Positions 32,447 to 41,927 of a stretch of DNA of 50,420 nucleotides are shown one piece after another. Each line of letters opens with the position of its first letter. Positions within the stretch are counted from its first letter, which is position 1. The DNA comes from Deinococcales bacterium (GTDB lineage Bacteria > Deinococcota > Deinococci > Deinococcales > JAAFIG01). The DNA lies in NCBI GenBank assembly GCA_025359505.1, contig JANYHH010000009.1:1-50420 (forward strand). The letters run 5' to 3'. The notes below the pieces were generated by a model that saw only the letters and a list, made by a program, of their open reading frames with translations, searched no databases and was not told the DNA's origin. The position numbers were made by a program, and so were the translations under genes.

Positions 32447-34480
32447 ATGAACTGGCGGCGGGTAATGACGATTGCGGCGCTCACGGCGACCATCGCCAGC
32501 GCACAGCCAGCCTTCAAGCCGCTCGAGCTGCTGTGGACGCAGCGTTATTTTGGGCACAGCGACGCGATCACTGCCACCGCAATCACTTCTGATGGGACGC
32601 GCCTCGTGACGGGCGACGCGAGCGGTCAAATCATTGTTTGGGATATCGCCAACACCAGTGCCCTCAGTGGTTGGTCGCAATCAGCGGGCGAGCTGCGAAA
32701 GCTCCAAGTGAGCACTGACGGTCAAACCATTGTTGGGTTGAGCGCCAATAGCGTGTTGGGGGCGTGGGATTTAAAGACGGGCCAGCAGAAAGCAGTTTGG
32801 CCGTACCCATCCATGATTGAAGACTTCGCCGTCAGTCCGAACGGTGCGTGGGTCGTGGTCAGGGCTACTGGCGGAGATGCCTATTTCGGTGCAGACTCGT
32901 TATCGTTGTGCACGCTGGTTTCACCAAGTTGTCAAAGCATCACGTCGGTGTCAACCGCGCCGCTCGAGCAGATCGTGGCGTTCAATGCCGATAACAGTGC
33001 GGCCTACATCGCAGGCAGTCGGCAGACCATCGGGTTGTCGCTCATGACGCGCCGATCTGTGTGGCAGGGTCAGAACATGACGCCAGCATCAGATAAAAAC
33101 GCGTTGCCCTCGAGCATCGCACTCAGCCCCGACGGTCGGCGTTTGCTACGAGCCTCGAGAGATGGTTTAGAAATGCTCGACACGAACAGCGGCGAGGTCG
33201 CAGACGCATTACCCGCGAGCCGACTCGAGCGGGTGTTGCGTTGGAGCGCTGACGGTTCAATGTTTGCCACATTCGGCAGCGGCGCGGTCATCAGCCTTTG
33301 GGATGCCAAAACGCTGGCGGTCACGGCGGTCGTGGATGGCGACGACATGTTGGATTTCGGCAACGAGTCAATCACGACGCTGTGAGACGGCGTCATCATG
33401 CGTTGGGACGCTCGGACAGCGATAGAGCGCGACCGCCTGATCCCAGACCCGCAGAACCGCTCGAAGATCATGCTCGGTGGGCATTACGTTTACAGCACCG
33501 ATGCCACGCGGCTGATCCTGACCGATGCCCGCACGCGCCAGTCACGGGGTTTCGACGGCGGTTTCAGCCCGAGGGACGTGCGGGTGTCACCCGACGGCGA
33601 GCGGATGGCGGTCACAGGCAGCAACGACCTGCGCTTGCTCGAGACGAACAACGGCGCGGAACTGCAACGCTTTCCGAACACACTCTGGAACGCTTACGAA
33701 AGCGCTTGGAGTCCGAACAGTCAATCCATCGCAACGCAGGGCATGGTGCTTGAGGTCAGCAGCGGGCGACGCGTGATGAGCTTTGACGGTTACGCCATTG
33801 AGAAAAAACTCTTCCCAAAGCGACCAATGCTCGATTTCGGGCCCGGTCTGCGCGGTCGGCAGCGCAGCGTCGCGTGGAGTCCAGACGGCACGCAGCTCGC
33901 CAGCGGCTACGAGGCTCGCGGAGTCGGAGTCTGGGACGCCTCGAGTGGCGCGTTGGCCCAGCGCTTGATCGGTCACACCAACTGGGTCTTGTCCGTCGCG
34001 TGGCGACCAGACGGCAACCAACTGGCCAGCAGCGATGGCAGCGGCAACCTGCGTTTCTGGAACCCGGCCCGCAGCGCGTTGGGCACGACCCGCCAAGCCA
34101 GCCGCTCCTTTGTGCGGTCAATTGCGTACAGCCCAGACGGACGCACATTGGCCAGCAGCTCGCAGGAAGGTTGGATCACGCTCTGGGACACCAGCAGTCT
34201 CACCACAATCAAGCGGCTCGAGGGTCACACCAGCGTCACAACGACATTGGCATGGAGTCCAGACGGTCGTCAGCTCGTCAGCGGCTCGAGCGACCAAACC
34301 ATTCGCATTTGGGACGTGTCCAGCGCTCAAGCCATGCAAACCATCGCCCTGCAGGAGGGAACGATTCTCAGCGTGGACATCAGCAAGGACGGGGCGCGAC
34401 TCGTTGCTGTGACGAGGGGCAGCAGCTTGCGATCTTGGGGTCGCGCCGATGTCTCGAGCAGCTTTGGGGGCGGCAAGTGA
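32447..34480 (+). pseudogene. Exported WD40 protein split by an in-frame TGA
   Basis: One frame of 677 codons runs from the ATG at 32447 to the TGA at 34480, interrupted by a single TGA at 33383-33385. The N-terminus has a signal peptide (MTIAALTATIASA-QPAF). WD40-like blades are visible on both sides: DGTRLVTGDASGQIIVWDI, SPDGTQLASGYEARGVGVWD, RPDGNQLASSDGSGNLRFWN, SPDGRTLASSSQEGWITLWD, SPDGRQLVSGSSDQTIRIWD. The TGA replaces the expected Trp in ESITTL[W]DGVIMRWD, so TGG to TGA is the likely change. An ATG at 33398 could restart translation of the C-terminal half, but that part would have no signal peptide. The next gene overlaps the end by GTGA. A sequencing error would also explain it. Confidence 0.75.
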
Positions 34481-36303
34481 AACCTGTCTTGCTGGCACTG
34501 TGGCTACTTCTTCAGGGCGCATTCGCAATAGATTTGAATCAGCTTCAATCGCTCGAGCGTTTAGATCTGCAAAGCGCTGGGCAGTACAACGTCTTAACAA
34601 TGGCGTTCAGTGCCGATGGTCAGCGCTTAGCGACTGTCGCGCCGGGTTATTTCAAACCCGCACAGGTCAGTCTCTGGGACATTGCCAGCGGGCATCGCAT
34701 TTGGCAAACAGCATTTACTGTGGACAACGATAAAACCATCTCAGCGCTACGTTTCACTAGCGACAAGTGGCTTGAGGTCGAAACTCGACTCAATTCAAAT
34801 TACGGTCAGCCAGATGTGCGCTACCGTGCGAACCTCGAGCTTCGCAATGGCAAACCGGTCGGGGCTGCACAGCGCTCGCCGAAATCGCTGAACCAACGGT
34901 TGTCCGAAAAGCTTAAAATTAAGCTCGAGACCTTGGGCGCGAGTGACGCTTCTCAAAACTTGATCGCCTATGCTCGCATCGTGAACGACACCGCAGCAAT
35001 CGTGCTGCTGGACGCCACTACGTTCAGTGAAATCGGTCAGCTCGAGGAGTTGCACGGCGGCGTGACTGCACTGAAGTTCAGCCCAGACGGAACGCAGCTC
35101 GCCGCCGCACGTTCCGATGGGCGCATCAGCCTGTGGGACGTGACGAATCGTCGCAAACGCTACAATTTGCGAGGTCAGCAAAACTGGGCGCAGCTCGAGT
35201 GGAGCGCCGATTCCAAGCGCTTACTGAGTTTCAGCGAAGCGTTAGCCATCGTTTGGAACGCCGAGACGGGCGCACAGCTCAGCCGTTTCGCCAGCAGCGC
35301 TGGCCGCAGCTTGGCATCGGCAACCCTCGAGCCAGCGGGTGGCCGCATCGCACTGAGCTTTGCAGAAGGTGGCATGGCGCTGATGCGTAGCGCTGACAGT
35401 GTAATCACGCAGTACATCGGATTCACTGTCGCTTACAGCGTGTTCTCACGCGACGCGGCGAGATTGTGCGTGATCTCGAGTGATTCGCGGCTGCGCGTGT
35501 ACCGGCGCGGTCGAAACGGTTACGAGCTGCGCGACGAGGTGCTGCTCGAGTGGTCAGTCACGATGCCACCGCTGCTAAGCGCGAACCGTTTGATCCTGCC
35601 ATCGTTTAATTTTGGCGCTAGTGTTTACACGCTCGACACGAGGCTCGTCAAGCAGTACCAAACGCCGACTATCGGCGATGGAAACGGCAATTACATCTTC
35701 ACCATGCTCGAGCCAGACCACGCTTGGATCAACGGGTTTTTGCTTGATCTAAACACTGGAGTAGTCAGTGATATCCGGTTCATCAATTCTAACGGATCCA
35801 GTCCTCGACCCGATTTGGGGAAACTCTTGTACAGCAACGAATCAGCGCTCGTGTTGTCTGACCTGACTGAAGGTAACGACACGCCTTTCTGGACGCGCCC
35901 GTGGATCAACGTTAACCCGAACGTGAATCTCAGGTTGCCAACGTGGAGTCCGTCTGGCGCTCTGCTGGTCGCACCGTGGCTCGAAGACAAAATCATCGTG
36001 TTAGACGCGAGAACGGGCAAAATCAAATCTTTGATCGCCGCACCGTACAGCGGCCCAAGCAGCTCCAAACCAGCGATTGAGGAGTTGACCGTCAGCCCCG
36101 ACGATAAGCTGTTGATTGCCCGTTACAGCTCCAGCACTTGGCGGTATTTCAGCCTCGAGACTCGTAGAGAACTGCCCGCACCGCCCGCGCTTCAAACCGC
36201 GCTCGAGGCGCAGTTCACCCCGGACGGTCGCGCCCTGATGACGACGACGCTCGACGGACTGGAGTTCTGGGGCGTGCCGGGCAAGAACACCTTCGTGCGG
36301 TAA
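34477..36303 (+). CDS. Second exported WD40-like beta-propeller protein
   Basis: The 608-residue protein begins at a GTG (34477) that overlaps the previous stop (GTGA) and has a signal peptide (KPVLLALWLLLQGAFA). WD40 blades are clear in the first half (FSADGQRLATVAPGYFKPAQVSLWDI, FSPDGTQLAAARSDGRISLWDV, WSADSKRLLSFSEALAIVWN) and degenerate later (WSPSGALLVAPWLEDKIIVLDA, FTPDGRALMTTTLDGLEFWG). It is a paralogue of the preceding protein, and both are probably secreted or periplasmic scaffolds. A longer upstream frame is antisense-like shadow. The stop codon abuts that of convergent trpA with no spacer. Confidence 0.85.
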   Translation: MKPVLLALWLLLQGAFAIDLNQLQSLERLDLQSAGQYNVLTMAFSADGQRLATVAPGYFKPAQVSLWDIASGHRIWQTAFTVDNDKTISALRFTSDKWLEVETRLNSNYGQPDVRYRANLELRNGKPVGAAQRSPKSLNQRLSEKLKIKLETLGASDASQNLIAYARIVNDTAAIVLLDATTFSEIGQLEELHGGVTALKFSPDGTQLAAARSDGRISLWDVTNRRKRYNLRGQQNWAQLEWSADSKRLLSFSEALAIVWNAETGAQLSRFASSAGRSLASATLEPAGGRIALSFAEGGMALMRSADSVITQYIGFTVAYSVFSRDAARLCVISSDSRLRVYRRGRNGYELRDEVLLEWSVTMPPLLSANRLILPSFNFGASVYTLDTRLVKQYQTPTIGDGNGNYIFTMLEPDHAWINGFLLDLNTGVVSDIRFINSNGSSPRPDLGKLLYSNESALVLSDLTEGNDTPFWTRPWINVNPNVNLRLPTWSPSGALLVAPWLEDKIIVLDARTGKIKSLIAAPYSGPSSSKPAIEELTVSPDDKLLIARYSSSTWRYFSLETRRELPAPPALQTALEAQFTPDGRALMTTTLDGLEFWGVPGKNTFVR

Positions 36304-37080
36304 TCAGGTCTTGCGGCAACCACTCAAAATCTCCGCCGCCAGCCCCTCGAGCGAGTCTCCCCTGCCCGCCGTGACCACCAATGCACTGCCGACGACCACG
36401 CCGTCCGCCACCTTCGCTACGGATTGCGCGGTGTCGAAACCCGAGATCCCAAAGCCGACCGCGACGGGCTTGTCGGTCACGGCTTTGATGTTCGCAACCA
36501 GCAGCGGCACTTCCTCGGGGATGCCGACTCTCGAGCCGGTCACGCCGGTCACAGACACCGCGTAGATGAAGCCGGTACTTTCCCTTGACACCAACTCGAT
36601 ACGGTCGGTGGTGCTGGTCGGCGCGAGCAGGAAGGTCAGCTTCAACCCGGCTTCTCGAGCCAGTGGGATCAATGTGTCGGCTTCGTCGGGTGGCAGGTCG
36701 GGCAGGATCAGACCATCAATGCCCACCTCGAGTGCCGCGTGAACGAAGCGCTCCTCGCCGATCGACAAAATCGGGTTGTAGTACGTCATCACCATCAGGG
36801 CTTTATCGGTGCGTTGCCTAAGTTCTCGAGCTTGCGCGAACATCCCCATCACGGTCATGCCACCAGCCAGCGCGACCTCGCCCGCTTTTTGGATCACCGG
36901 GCCATCCCCGAGCGGATCGGAGTACGGCATCCCGATCTCGAGTAAATCCGCGTACTCGAGCAATGTGATCGCGTGCTCGAGGAACGCGGCTGGCGTCGGA
37001 TAGCCGGCGGGCAGGTAGCCGATGAAGGCGGCTCGAGATTGGGAGGCGGCGGTGTCAAAAGCGCTTTGAATGCGGTTCAT
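36304..37080 (-). CDS. trpA: Tryptophan synthase alpha subunit
   Basis: TrpA cleaves indole-3-glycerol phosphate and passes indole to TrpB. The 258-residue TIM barrel has the catalytic Glu in LLEIGMPYSDPLGDGPVIQ and Asp in LILPDLPPDEA, plus FIYAVSVTGVTGSR and VGFGISGFDTAQSVAKVADGVVVGSA. The ATG at 37080 overlaps the stop of the GNAT gene (ATGA), so the three genes trpB-GNAT-trpA are translationally coupled. It contains nine CTCGAG copies in 777 bp, in all three codon phases. It abuts a convergent gene directly. Confidence 0.95.
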   Translation of the reverse strand: MNRIQSAFDTAASQSRAAFIGYLPAGYPTPAAFLEHAITLLEYADLLEIGMPYSDPLGDGPVIQKAGEVALAGGMTVMGMFAQARELRQRTDKALMVMTYYNPILSIGEERFVHAALEVGIDGLILPDLPPDEADTLIPLAREAGLKLTFLLAPTSTTDRIELVSRESTGFIYAVSVTGVTGSRVGIPEEVPLLVANIKAVTDKPVAVGFGISGFDTAQSVAKVADGVVVGSALVVTAGRGDSLEGLAAEILSGCRKT

Positions 37081-37556
37081 AGCTTCTCCATCCGTATCAG
37101 TGGGACGCTCGAGTCTTGGATTGGTTGACCGAAGCGGCGATAGCCGAGTGATTCGTAAAGCCTGATGTTATTGGCGCTGCCTGCAGCGGTGAACAACTCG
37201 CACCGAGCGCAGCCCAGCGCGGTCTCGAGCGCCAGAGTCAGCGCCGCGCCGATGCCGCGACCCCTGTGCGCTGGATGGACGGATAGGCGCTCGATCAAGC
37301 CCGTGCCGTCAGCGACGTGACCGCGAATCAATCCGACCAGCGCCCCCTCGAGCTTCGCTTGCAAAAAGGTTTTCACCCTAAACTCCTGCGCGAACGCCGC
37401 AAAGCATTCCTCGAGCGGGGCGAGCTGGTAATCGTCGTGACGGATCGCTTCAGTCATAAACGCCATTTTTTGCAGCGCCAGCGCGTCGGGCAGGTCAGCC
37501 GACTCGAGCGTGACGATCTCGAGCGGCAGGGTCTCGAGGTCAGTGCGTGACTGCAC
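37077..37556 (-). CDS. GNAT acetyltransferase within the trp operon
   Basis: The 159-residue GNAT protein has the acetyl-CoA-binding motif [24 protein letters not shown], followed by [25 protein letters not shown]. It starts at a GTG (37556) lying 17 bp inside the end of trpB and ends overlapping trpA. GNAT enzymes acetylate small amines or protein N-termini; the substrate here is unknown. Being locked between the two tryptophan-synthase genes suggests a link to amino-acid or indole metabolism, but it could be a neutral insertion fixed by coupling. Confidence 0.88.
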   Translation of the reverse strand: MQSRTDLETLPLEIVTLESADLPDALALQKMAFMTEAIRHDDYQLAPLEECFAAFAQEFRVKTFLQAKLEGALVGLIRGHVADGTGLIERLSVHPAHRGRGIGAALTLALETALGCARCELFTAAGSANNIRLYESLGYRRFGQPIQDSSVPLIRMEKL

Positions 37557-38772
37557 GGGTGGCTTCCATATCCTCCAGCACGCGCATGACTTCCTGCACG
37601 TCCTTGTCGCCGCGCCCGGACAGGTTGACGACGATCACTTTGTCCTTACCCAATTCTGGCGCTAACGTTCGCAAGTACGCAATCGCATGGGCCGTCTCCA
37701 AAGCCGGGATGATGCCTTCGCACTCAGACAGCAATTTGAAACCCTCGAGCGCTTCGGCGTCGGTGACGGGCACGTACTCCGCCACGCCGCTCTCACTGTA
37801 ATGGCTGTGCTCCGGCCCGATGCCGGGGTAATCCAAGCCCGCGCTGATGCTGTGGGCGGGTGTGATCTGACCGTTTTCGTCTGAAAGCAGGTACATCATG
37901 CTGCCGTGCAGCACGCCGACCTTACCGCCCGCGACGCTTGCGGCGTGCAAGCCAGACTCGACGCCGTGACCGGCCGCCTCGACGCCGATCAAACGCGGGC
38001 GATCCTTCAGGTAGGCATACGGCGCGAAAACGCCGATGGCGTTGCTGCCGCCCCCGACGCAGGCGACGACCGCATCGGGGGTGCTGCGTCCCTCTACCTC
38101 GAGCAATTGGGATTTCACTTCCTCACCGACCACGCTCTGAAAATCGCGCACCATCGCCGGGTACGGGTGCGGGCCAACCACACTGCCCAGCACATAGAAG
38201 GTATCGCGGACATTCGTGACCCAATCGCGGATCGCTTCGTTGGTGGCGTCCTTTAAGGTGCGCGTACCTGATGAAACAGGACGCACTTCCGCGCCCAAGA
38301 GCTTCATTCTGAAAACGTTCAGCGATTGCCGCCGCACGTCTTCCTCGCCCTGATAGACGATGCACTCCAAGCCCATCAAAGCACAGGCGGTCGCGGTGGC
38401 CACGCCGTGCTGACCCGCCCCAGTCTCGGCGATGATGCGCCGCTTGCCCATGCGCTTGGCGAGCAAGACCTGCCCAATGGTGTTGTTGATTTTATGCGCC
38501 CCGGTGTGGTTCAAATCCTCGCGCTTCAAGTAAATCTTCGCGCCGCCCAAGCGCTCGGTCAGATTCTTGGCGAAATACAGTCTCGAGGGTCGCCCGACGT
38601 ACTCGCGCAGGATGGTCTGCAACTCCCCCAGAAACGCCGGGTCTTTTTTGGCGTCTTCGTAAGCGATTCGCAATTCCTCGAGCGCGGGGATCAGCGTTTC
38701 GGGCACGTAACGCCCACCGAAACGACCGTAGCGACCTCGAGCGTTGGGCAGTGGATAAGTTGGGAGAGTCAT
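37540..38772 (-). CDS. trpB: Tryptophan synthase beta subunit
   Basis: TrpB joins indole and serine to form tryptophan with PLP. The 410-residue protein has the N-terminal [18 protein letters not shown], the PLP lysine in [37 protein letters not shown], the phosphate-binding [10 protein letters not shown] and [17 protein letters not shown]. It is a canonical TrpB1 type. The ATG at 38772 follows TAACGT by 6 nt without a Shine-Dalgarno. It is the first gene of trpB-GNAT-trpA. No leader peptide or attenuator is visible upstream. Confidence 0.95.
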   Translation of the reverse strand: MTLPTYPLPNARGRYGRFGGRYVPETLIPALEELRIAYEDAKKDPAFLGELQTILREYVGRPSRLYFAKNLTERLGGAKIYLKREDLNHTGAHKINNTIGQVLLAKRMGKRRIIAETGAGQHGVATATACALMGLECIVYQGEEDVRRQSLNVFRMKLLGAEVRPVSSGTRTLKDATNEAIRDWVTNVRDTFYVLGSVVGPHPYPAMVRDFQSVVGEEVKSQLLEVEGRSTPDAVVACVGGGSNAIGVFAPYAYLKDRPRLIGVEAAGHGVESGLHAASVAGGKVGVLHGSMMYLLSDENGQITPAHSISAGLDYPGIGPEHSHYSESGVAEYVPVTDAEALEGFKLLSECEGIIPALETAHAIAYLRTLAPELGKDKVIVVNLSGRGDKDVQEVMRVLEDMEATRAVTH

Positions 38773-38778
38773 GCACAG

Positions 38779-38784
38779 ACGTTA
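38779..38784 (-). promoter_or_regulatory. -10 box TAACGT of the trpB operon
   Basis: TAACGT on the minus strand ends 6 nt before the trpB ATG. Confidence 0.45.
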
Positions 38785-38926
38785 CGGCAGCGAGTCGTTA
38801 AAACTCGAGCCTCAAGACTAGACAGGCGTAGTCGAACGGCCATGGCACTTGGTGAGGAACTGACTTGACTCATCATTGATTTGCTCGAGTCCAGCGGTGT
38901 GATGACCATCACGCGGAAGGTGACAA

Positions 38927-38943
38927 AAAACACATAGTGTTTT
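38927..38943 (+). promoter_or_regulatory. Palindrome around the -10 box of the next gene
   Basis: AAAACACATAGTGTTTT has perfect 7-bp arms with a 3-nt centre and contains TAGTGT (38935-38940), which lies 6 nt before the ATG at 38947. A repressor bound here would block the promoter. Confidence 0.5.
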
Positions 38944-38946
38944 CTC

Positions 38947-40686
38947 ATGCGTTTCGATCAATCTTCAGGAAATCTCGGCATTGGACATCGAATTTTTTCA
39001 CTGGTGATTGCCATTATCGCGTTCAGTTTAGCACTGCTGATCTTCAAATTTCCGTTGGATCACTGGTACGAGGCGCACGGTGGTCTTCGAGCGCGTCTGA
39101 TCATCTATGCGCTGGAGTTGTTCTGGGGCCCAATCGGTATCGTCATCAGCAGCGGGTTTGGAGCGTTGATGCTGCTCGTGACGTTTGGTAAAAATACCGA
39201 GCCGAAAGCCGACACGAAAAAACCGCAGCCCGCGCAAAGCCTAGAAAAACGTTCAATGCCCCGCAACACCATTACTGCGTTAATGCCTGCCAGAGCCATT
39301 CAACTCAGTACGGCTGATCTGCAAAGAACCCTTGAGAAACTTCTGCCAGACAGCGCCTCGAGCGCAGAAGTTATTGAACTGCCAGACGGAACCGCGCACA
39401 AACGCTTGGCGCGAGCGCGATTCGGCGATCACGTGGTGCGCTTGGCTGGACTCGACCAACTAATCAGCCAAGCGGTGCAGCTCGAGACGATTGACCACAG
39501 CAGCTTCCCGGCTGCGCTGACTGCACCGCTGCACGATCACCGCGCCCAGATCGGGTTGCAGTACGAGCGCGGGAGTGACGATCCAGCCGTTCAAATGGAA
39601 GTTCTTCATATTCTCGCTTGTGCGCTGCTTAACAACGGACTGCTCGGCGTCGTGGATCAGCAAGCCTGTAACGCGGTTCCCAGCGCCTACTTTGAACAAT
39701 TATTGCGCGAGGGACGCGCAGCACTCGAGTACACGACGGGTTTACCGAGCGAGATTTGCACTGGCACGGTGCAATTTGTGCAACCCGACGCTGCGGTGTG
39801 GTTCGCATCCAGAGGTTTCGAGCGCTTCGGAGCACCCAATTTCGCGGTGAAAGGCGATGCTGATGACGCCCCTCGAGCGCACGAGTTCTTCAACAAACTG
39901 CTCAATTACGTTCATCTCCACAGAGCCAGCGTGGAAGCCGGACACACTACCGAACTCGGTGGTCAGTTAGTGCGCTTTTACGAACCATCGGTCAGCGAAG
40001 GCTTCCTGCGGCACGGCCAGCACACAACGCTGGTGATCGCCGTAGAAAACAAAGCTGAAATTCCGCTCGAGCCACCTACGCGATCCTCAAACGCATCGAA
40101 ACTCGACCCGCGAAGCCTGCCCGTGCCAACGCCGTTAACCGTGCCACGCGCTTCCGGTGAAGAAGTTACGATCACTCTGTTGCTGACTCGAGTATCTTCG
40201 GCACACGTTAAATTGACGAATGCCGAATCGCAGTGGAAGGACGCACATATTTACTTGGCGATTAACTTGATGCACAGTTTGACTGAAACACCCTCAGCCA
40301 GCAAAACCACGAACTTGGACGATGTTTACGATCTCGTCAGAGCCATTGACGTGCTGAGGACACGCGGTTTCAGCCACGAACAGCTCAAGCGGGCTGCGCT
40401 GCAATTTGGTTTGTATTTCGGTGAAATGATCGCGTCCGAACAAAAACTCACTTGGGCCCGTCCGACTGACAATAGCTTTGTGATTCACAATAAAAGAACC
40501 GCGCTCGATACGGTCGCTTTCGTACAAGACATCGTTGCAAATCCAGTGCTGCCAGCCCACAGTTTAATTCCGGTCTTCTTCTTCGCAGCCGATCTCAAAC
40601 ACGTGGACATGCCCGAAACCAGCCTAAAAACAACTGTCTCAAAGGGCGAGGATGTACCGGGATTTCAACTCGGTATGAAAGACTAA
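38947..40686 (+). CDS. Two-helix membrane protein with large unknown cytoplasmic domain
   Basis: The 579-residue protein has two N-terminal transmembrane helices (about 16-37, IFSLVIAIIAFSLALLIFKF, and 55-80, LIIYALELFWGPIGIVISSGFGALMLLVTFG). About 490 residues follow that I cannot assign to a family. That domain has mixed alpha/beta composition with no P-loop, protease or nuclease motif that I recognise. Segments such as FVQPDAAVWFASRGFERFG and LVIAVENKAEIPLEPPTRSS stand out only as ordinary globular sequence. The start follows TAGTGT by 6 nt inside a palindrome, so the gene is probably repressed by a dedicated regulator. Its base use is less GC-rich than its neighbours, which may mean acquisition. 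Confidence 0.75.
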   Translation: MRFDQSSGNLGIGHRIFSLVIAIIAFSLALLIFKFPLDHWYEAHGGLRARLIIYALELFWGPIGIVISSGFGALMLLVTFGKNTEPKADTKKPQPAQSLEKRSMPRNTITALMPARAIQLSTADLQRTLEKLLPDSASSAEVIELPDGTAHKRLARARFGDHVVRLAGLDQLISQAVQLETIDHSSFPAALTAPLHDHRAQIGLQYERGSDDPAVQMEVLHILACALLNNGLLGVVDQQACNAVPSAYFEQLLREGRAALEYTTGLPSEICTGTVQFVQPDAAVWFASRGFERFGAPNFAVKGDADDAPRAHEFFNKLLNYVHLHRASVEAGHTTELGGQLVRFYEPSVSEGFLRHGQHTTLVIAVENKAEIPLEPPTRSSNASKLDPRSLPVPTPLTVPRASGEEVTITLLLTRVSSAHVKLTNAESQWKDAHIYLAINLMHSLTETPSASKTTNLDDVYDLVRAIDVLRTRGFSHEQLKRAALQFGLYFGEMIASEQKLTWARPTDNSFVIHNKRTALDTVAFVQDIVANPVLPAHSLIPVFFFAADLKHVDMPETSLKTTVSKGEDVPGFQLGMKD

Positions 40687-40769
40687 AACAGCGAACGGTC
40701 GTTTACGAGTGAGACCTAGGTTACAGAGCAAACAAAACACCCAAGGCTAGACGGGCGCACGCCAAACAT

Positions 40770-40982
40770 CTACAGCACCTCGAGCAGCAACGTCCCAAGC
40801 GCGTCGCGCAGTTGCGCGTACCCCTGACGGTTTTTCAAGCCTCGCAATGCCAGCACCAGATCATCGCTCGAGTCCACGGGCACGGGATCGAAGTCGTACC
40901 TCGAGAGACCCGAGTAAATGCGGTACGCGCCGATTTTGACCTCGGGGGCACTGCTGTCCTCTTTGACGAACGCTCTGGACAC
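40770..40982 (-). CDS. Small conserved-looking protein starting SRAFVKED
   Basis: The 70-residue product begins MSRAFVKEDSSAPEVKIGAYRI, a start seen in several short bacterial proteins and in GreA-related nucleoside-diphosphate-kinase regulators. The rest (YDFDPVPVDSSDDLVLALRGLKNRQGYAQLRDALGTLLLEVL) looks like a helical fold with no known site. The GTG start at 40982 lies 6 nt after TAGAAT, the standard leaderless layout here. Function unknown. Confidence 0.65.
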   Translation of the reverse strand: MSRAFVKEDSSAPEVKIGAYRIYSGLSRYDFDPVPVDSSDDLVLALRGLKNRQGYAQLRDALGTLLLEVL

Positions 40983-40988
40983 CGCTCG

Positions 40989-40994
40989 ATTCTA
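40989..40994 (-). promoter_or_regulatory. -10 box TAGAAT of the small SRAFVKED gene
   Basis: TAGAAT on the minus strand ends 6 nt before the GTG at 40982. Confidence 0.5.
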
Positions 40995-41144
40995 CCTCCC
41001 ATGCGCTGATATGCAGCGCGTGGCAGCACTCGCGGCGTGGCGGCGTGACCAAACACCCGCCCTCAATGATGTGGGGTGCTACACTTGCCCATCATTCGTT
41101 TTTGACAGCGCGAAATTGTAGCAGCACGATCCCCTAAACCCATT

Positions 41145-41927
41145 ATGGTCTCCTCTCACAAAGCCAACATCATCTTCGGTCACGGCTCGAGCGTCGGGCG
41201 GGTGCGTGAACACAACGAGGATTACCACCGCGTCAAAATGCTGACCTCACCACGCGGGCAACTGGCGTTTTTTGCCGTGGCAGACGGCATGGGTGGCGCG
41301 GCTGCGGGCGAGCGGGCCAGCAAAAGCGCGATCGAGGTCGTGACCAAAGCGGTCAGCGATTACGTCGATTTCATCGCGGCTGGTAACGCGGCCGTGGCGT
41401 TTGAAAAGGCTTTGGAGAAAGCGATCCTCGCCGCCAACCGCAAAATCAACCGCGAGGCTTTAGAGAACCCGCAGTTCAGCGGCATGGGCACGACCCTGAC
41501 GGTTTGCGTCATCATGGAACGCAAGTTGTATTACGGACACATTGGCGACTCGAGAGGCTTTTTAATTCGCAAGGGCGAGCTGACGCAGTTCACCCGCGAT
41601 CACTCGTGGGTCGCGTTTCAAGTCGAGCAGGGCATTCTCACCGCCGAAGAGGCCGAGAATCACCCGAACCGCAACCAACTGATGCGGGCGCTCGGCACGC
41701 GGGCGCAGGTCACGGTCGACATCGGCATTCTGCCCGTGCAGCCGGGCGACGTGTTTTTTTTAAGCAGCGACGGCTTGCACGGCTTCGTTCACGATTTTGA
41801 GTTGCTGAACGAACTCTCCAGACCGAGCGTCAACTTGCACGATGCCATCGAGTACTTCATTGGTTTAGCCAATGCACGAGGCGGCTTAGACAACATCACT
41901 GGGGTCGTCGCGCAGGTGAGCGCGTGA
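41145..41927 (+). CDS. PP2C-family Ser/Thr protein phosphatase
   Basis: The 260-residue phosphatase carries the PP2C (PPM) motifs: VREHNEDYH, AVADGMGGAAAGERAS (metal Asp), GMGTTLTV, GHIGDSRGFLIR, TRDHSWV, and FLSSDGLHGF, ending GGLDNITGVVAQ. It should dephosphorylate Ser/Thr proteins with Mn or Mg. It overlaps the kinase gene by GTGA, so the two form a classic bacterial kinase/phosphatase signalling pair. The upstream 160 bp shared with a divergent small gene hold TTGACA at 41102-41107, a weak candidate -35. Confidence 0.93.
   Translation: MVSSHKANIIFGHGSSVGRVREHNEDYHRVKMLTSPRGQLAFFAVADGMGGAAAGERASKSAIEVVTKAVSDYVDFIAAGNAAVAFEKALEKAILAANRKINREALENPQFSGMGTTLTVCVIMERKLYYGHIGDSRGFLIRKGELTQFTRDHSWVAFQVEQGILTAEEAENHPNRNQLMRALGTRAQVTVDIGILPVQPGDVFFLSSDGLHGFVHDFELLNELSRPSVNLHDAIEYFIGLANARGGLDNITGVVAQVSA

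Noticed and set aside
33874-34476. Open frame extending the second WD40 gene 200 codons upstream
   Set aside because: It lies out of frame over the first WD40 gene; the GTG at 34477 begins a clear signal peptide.
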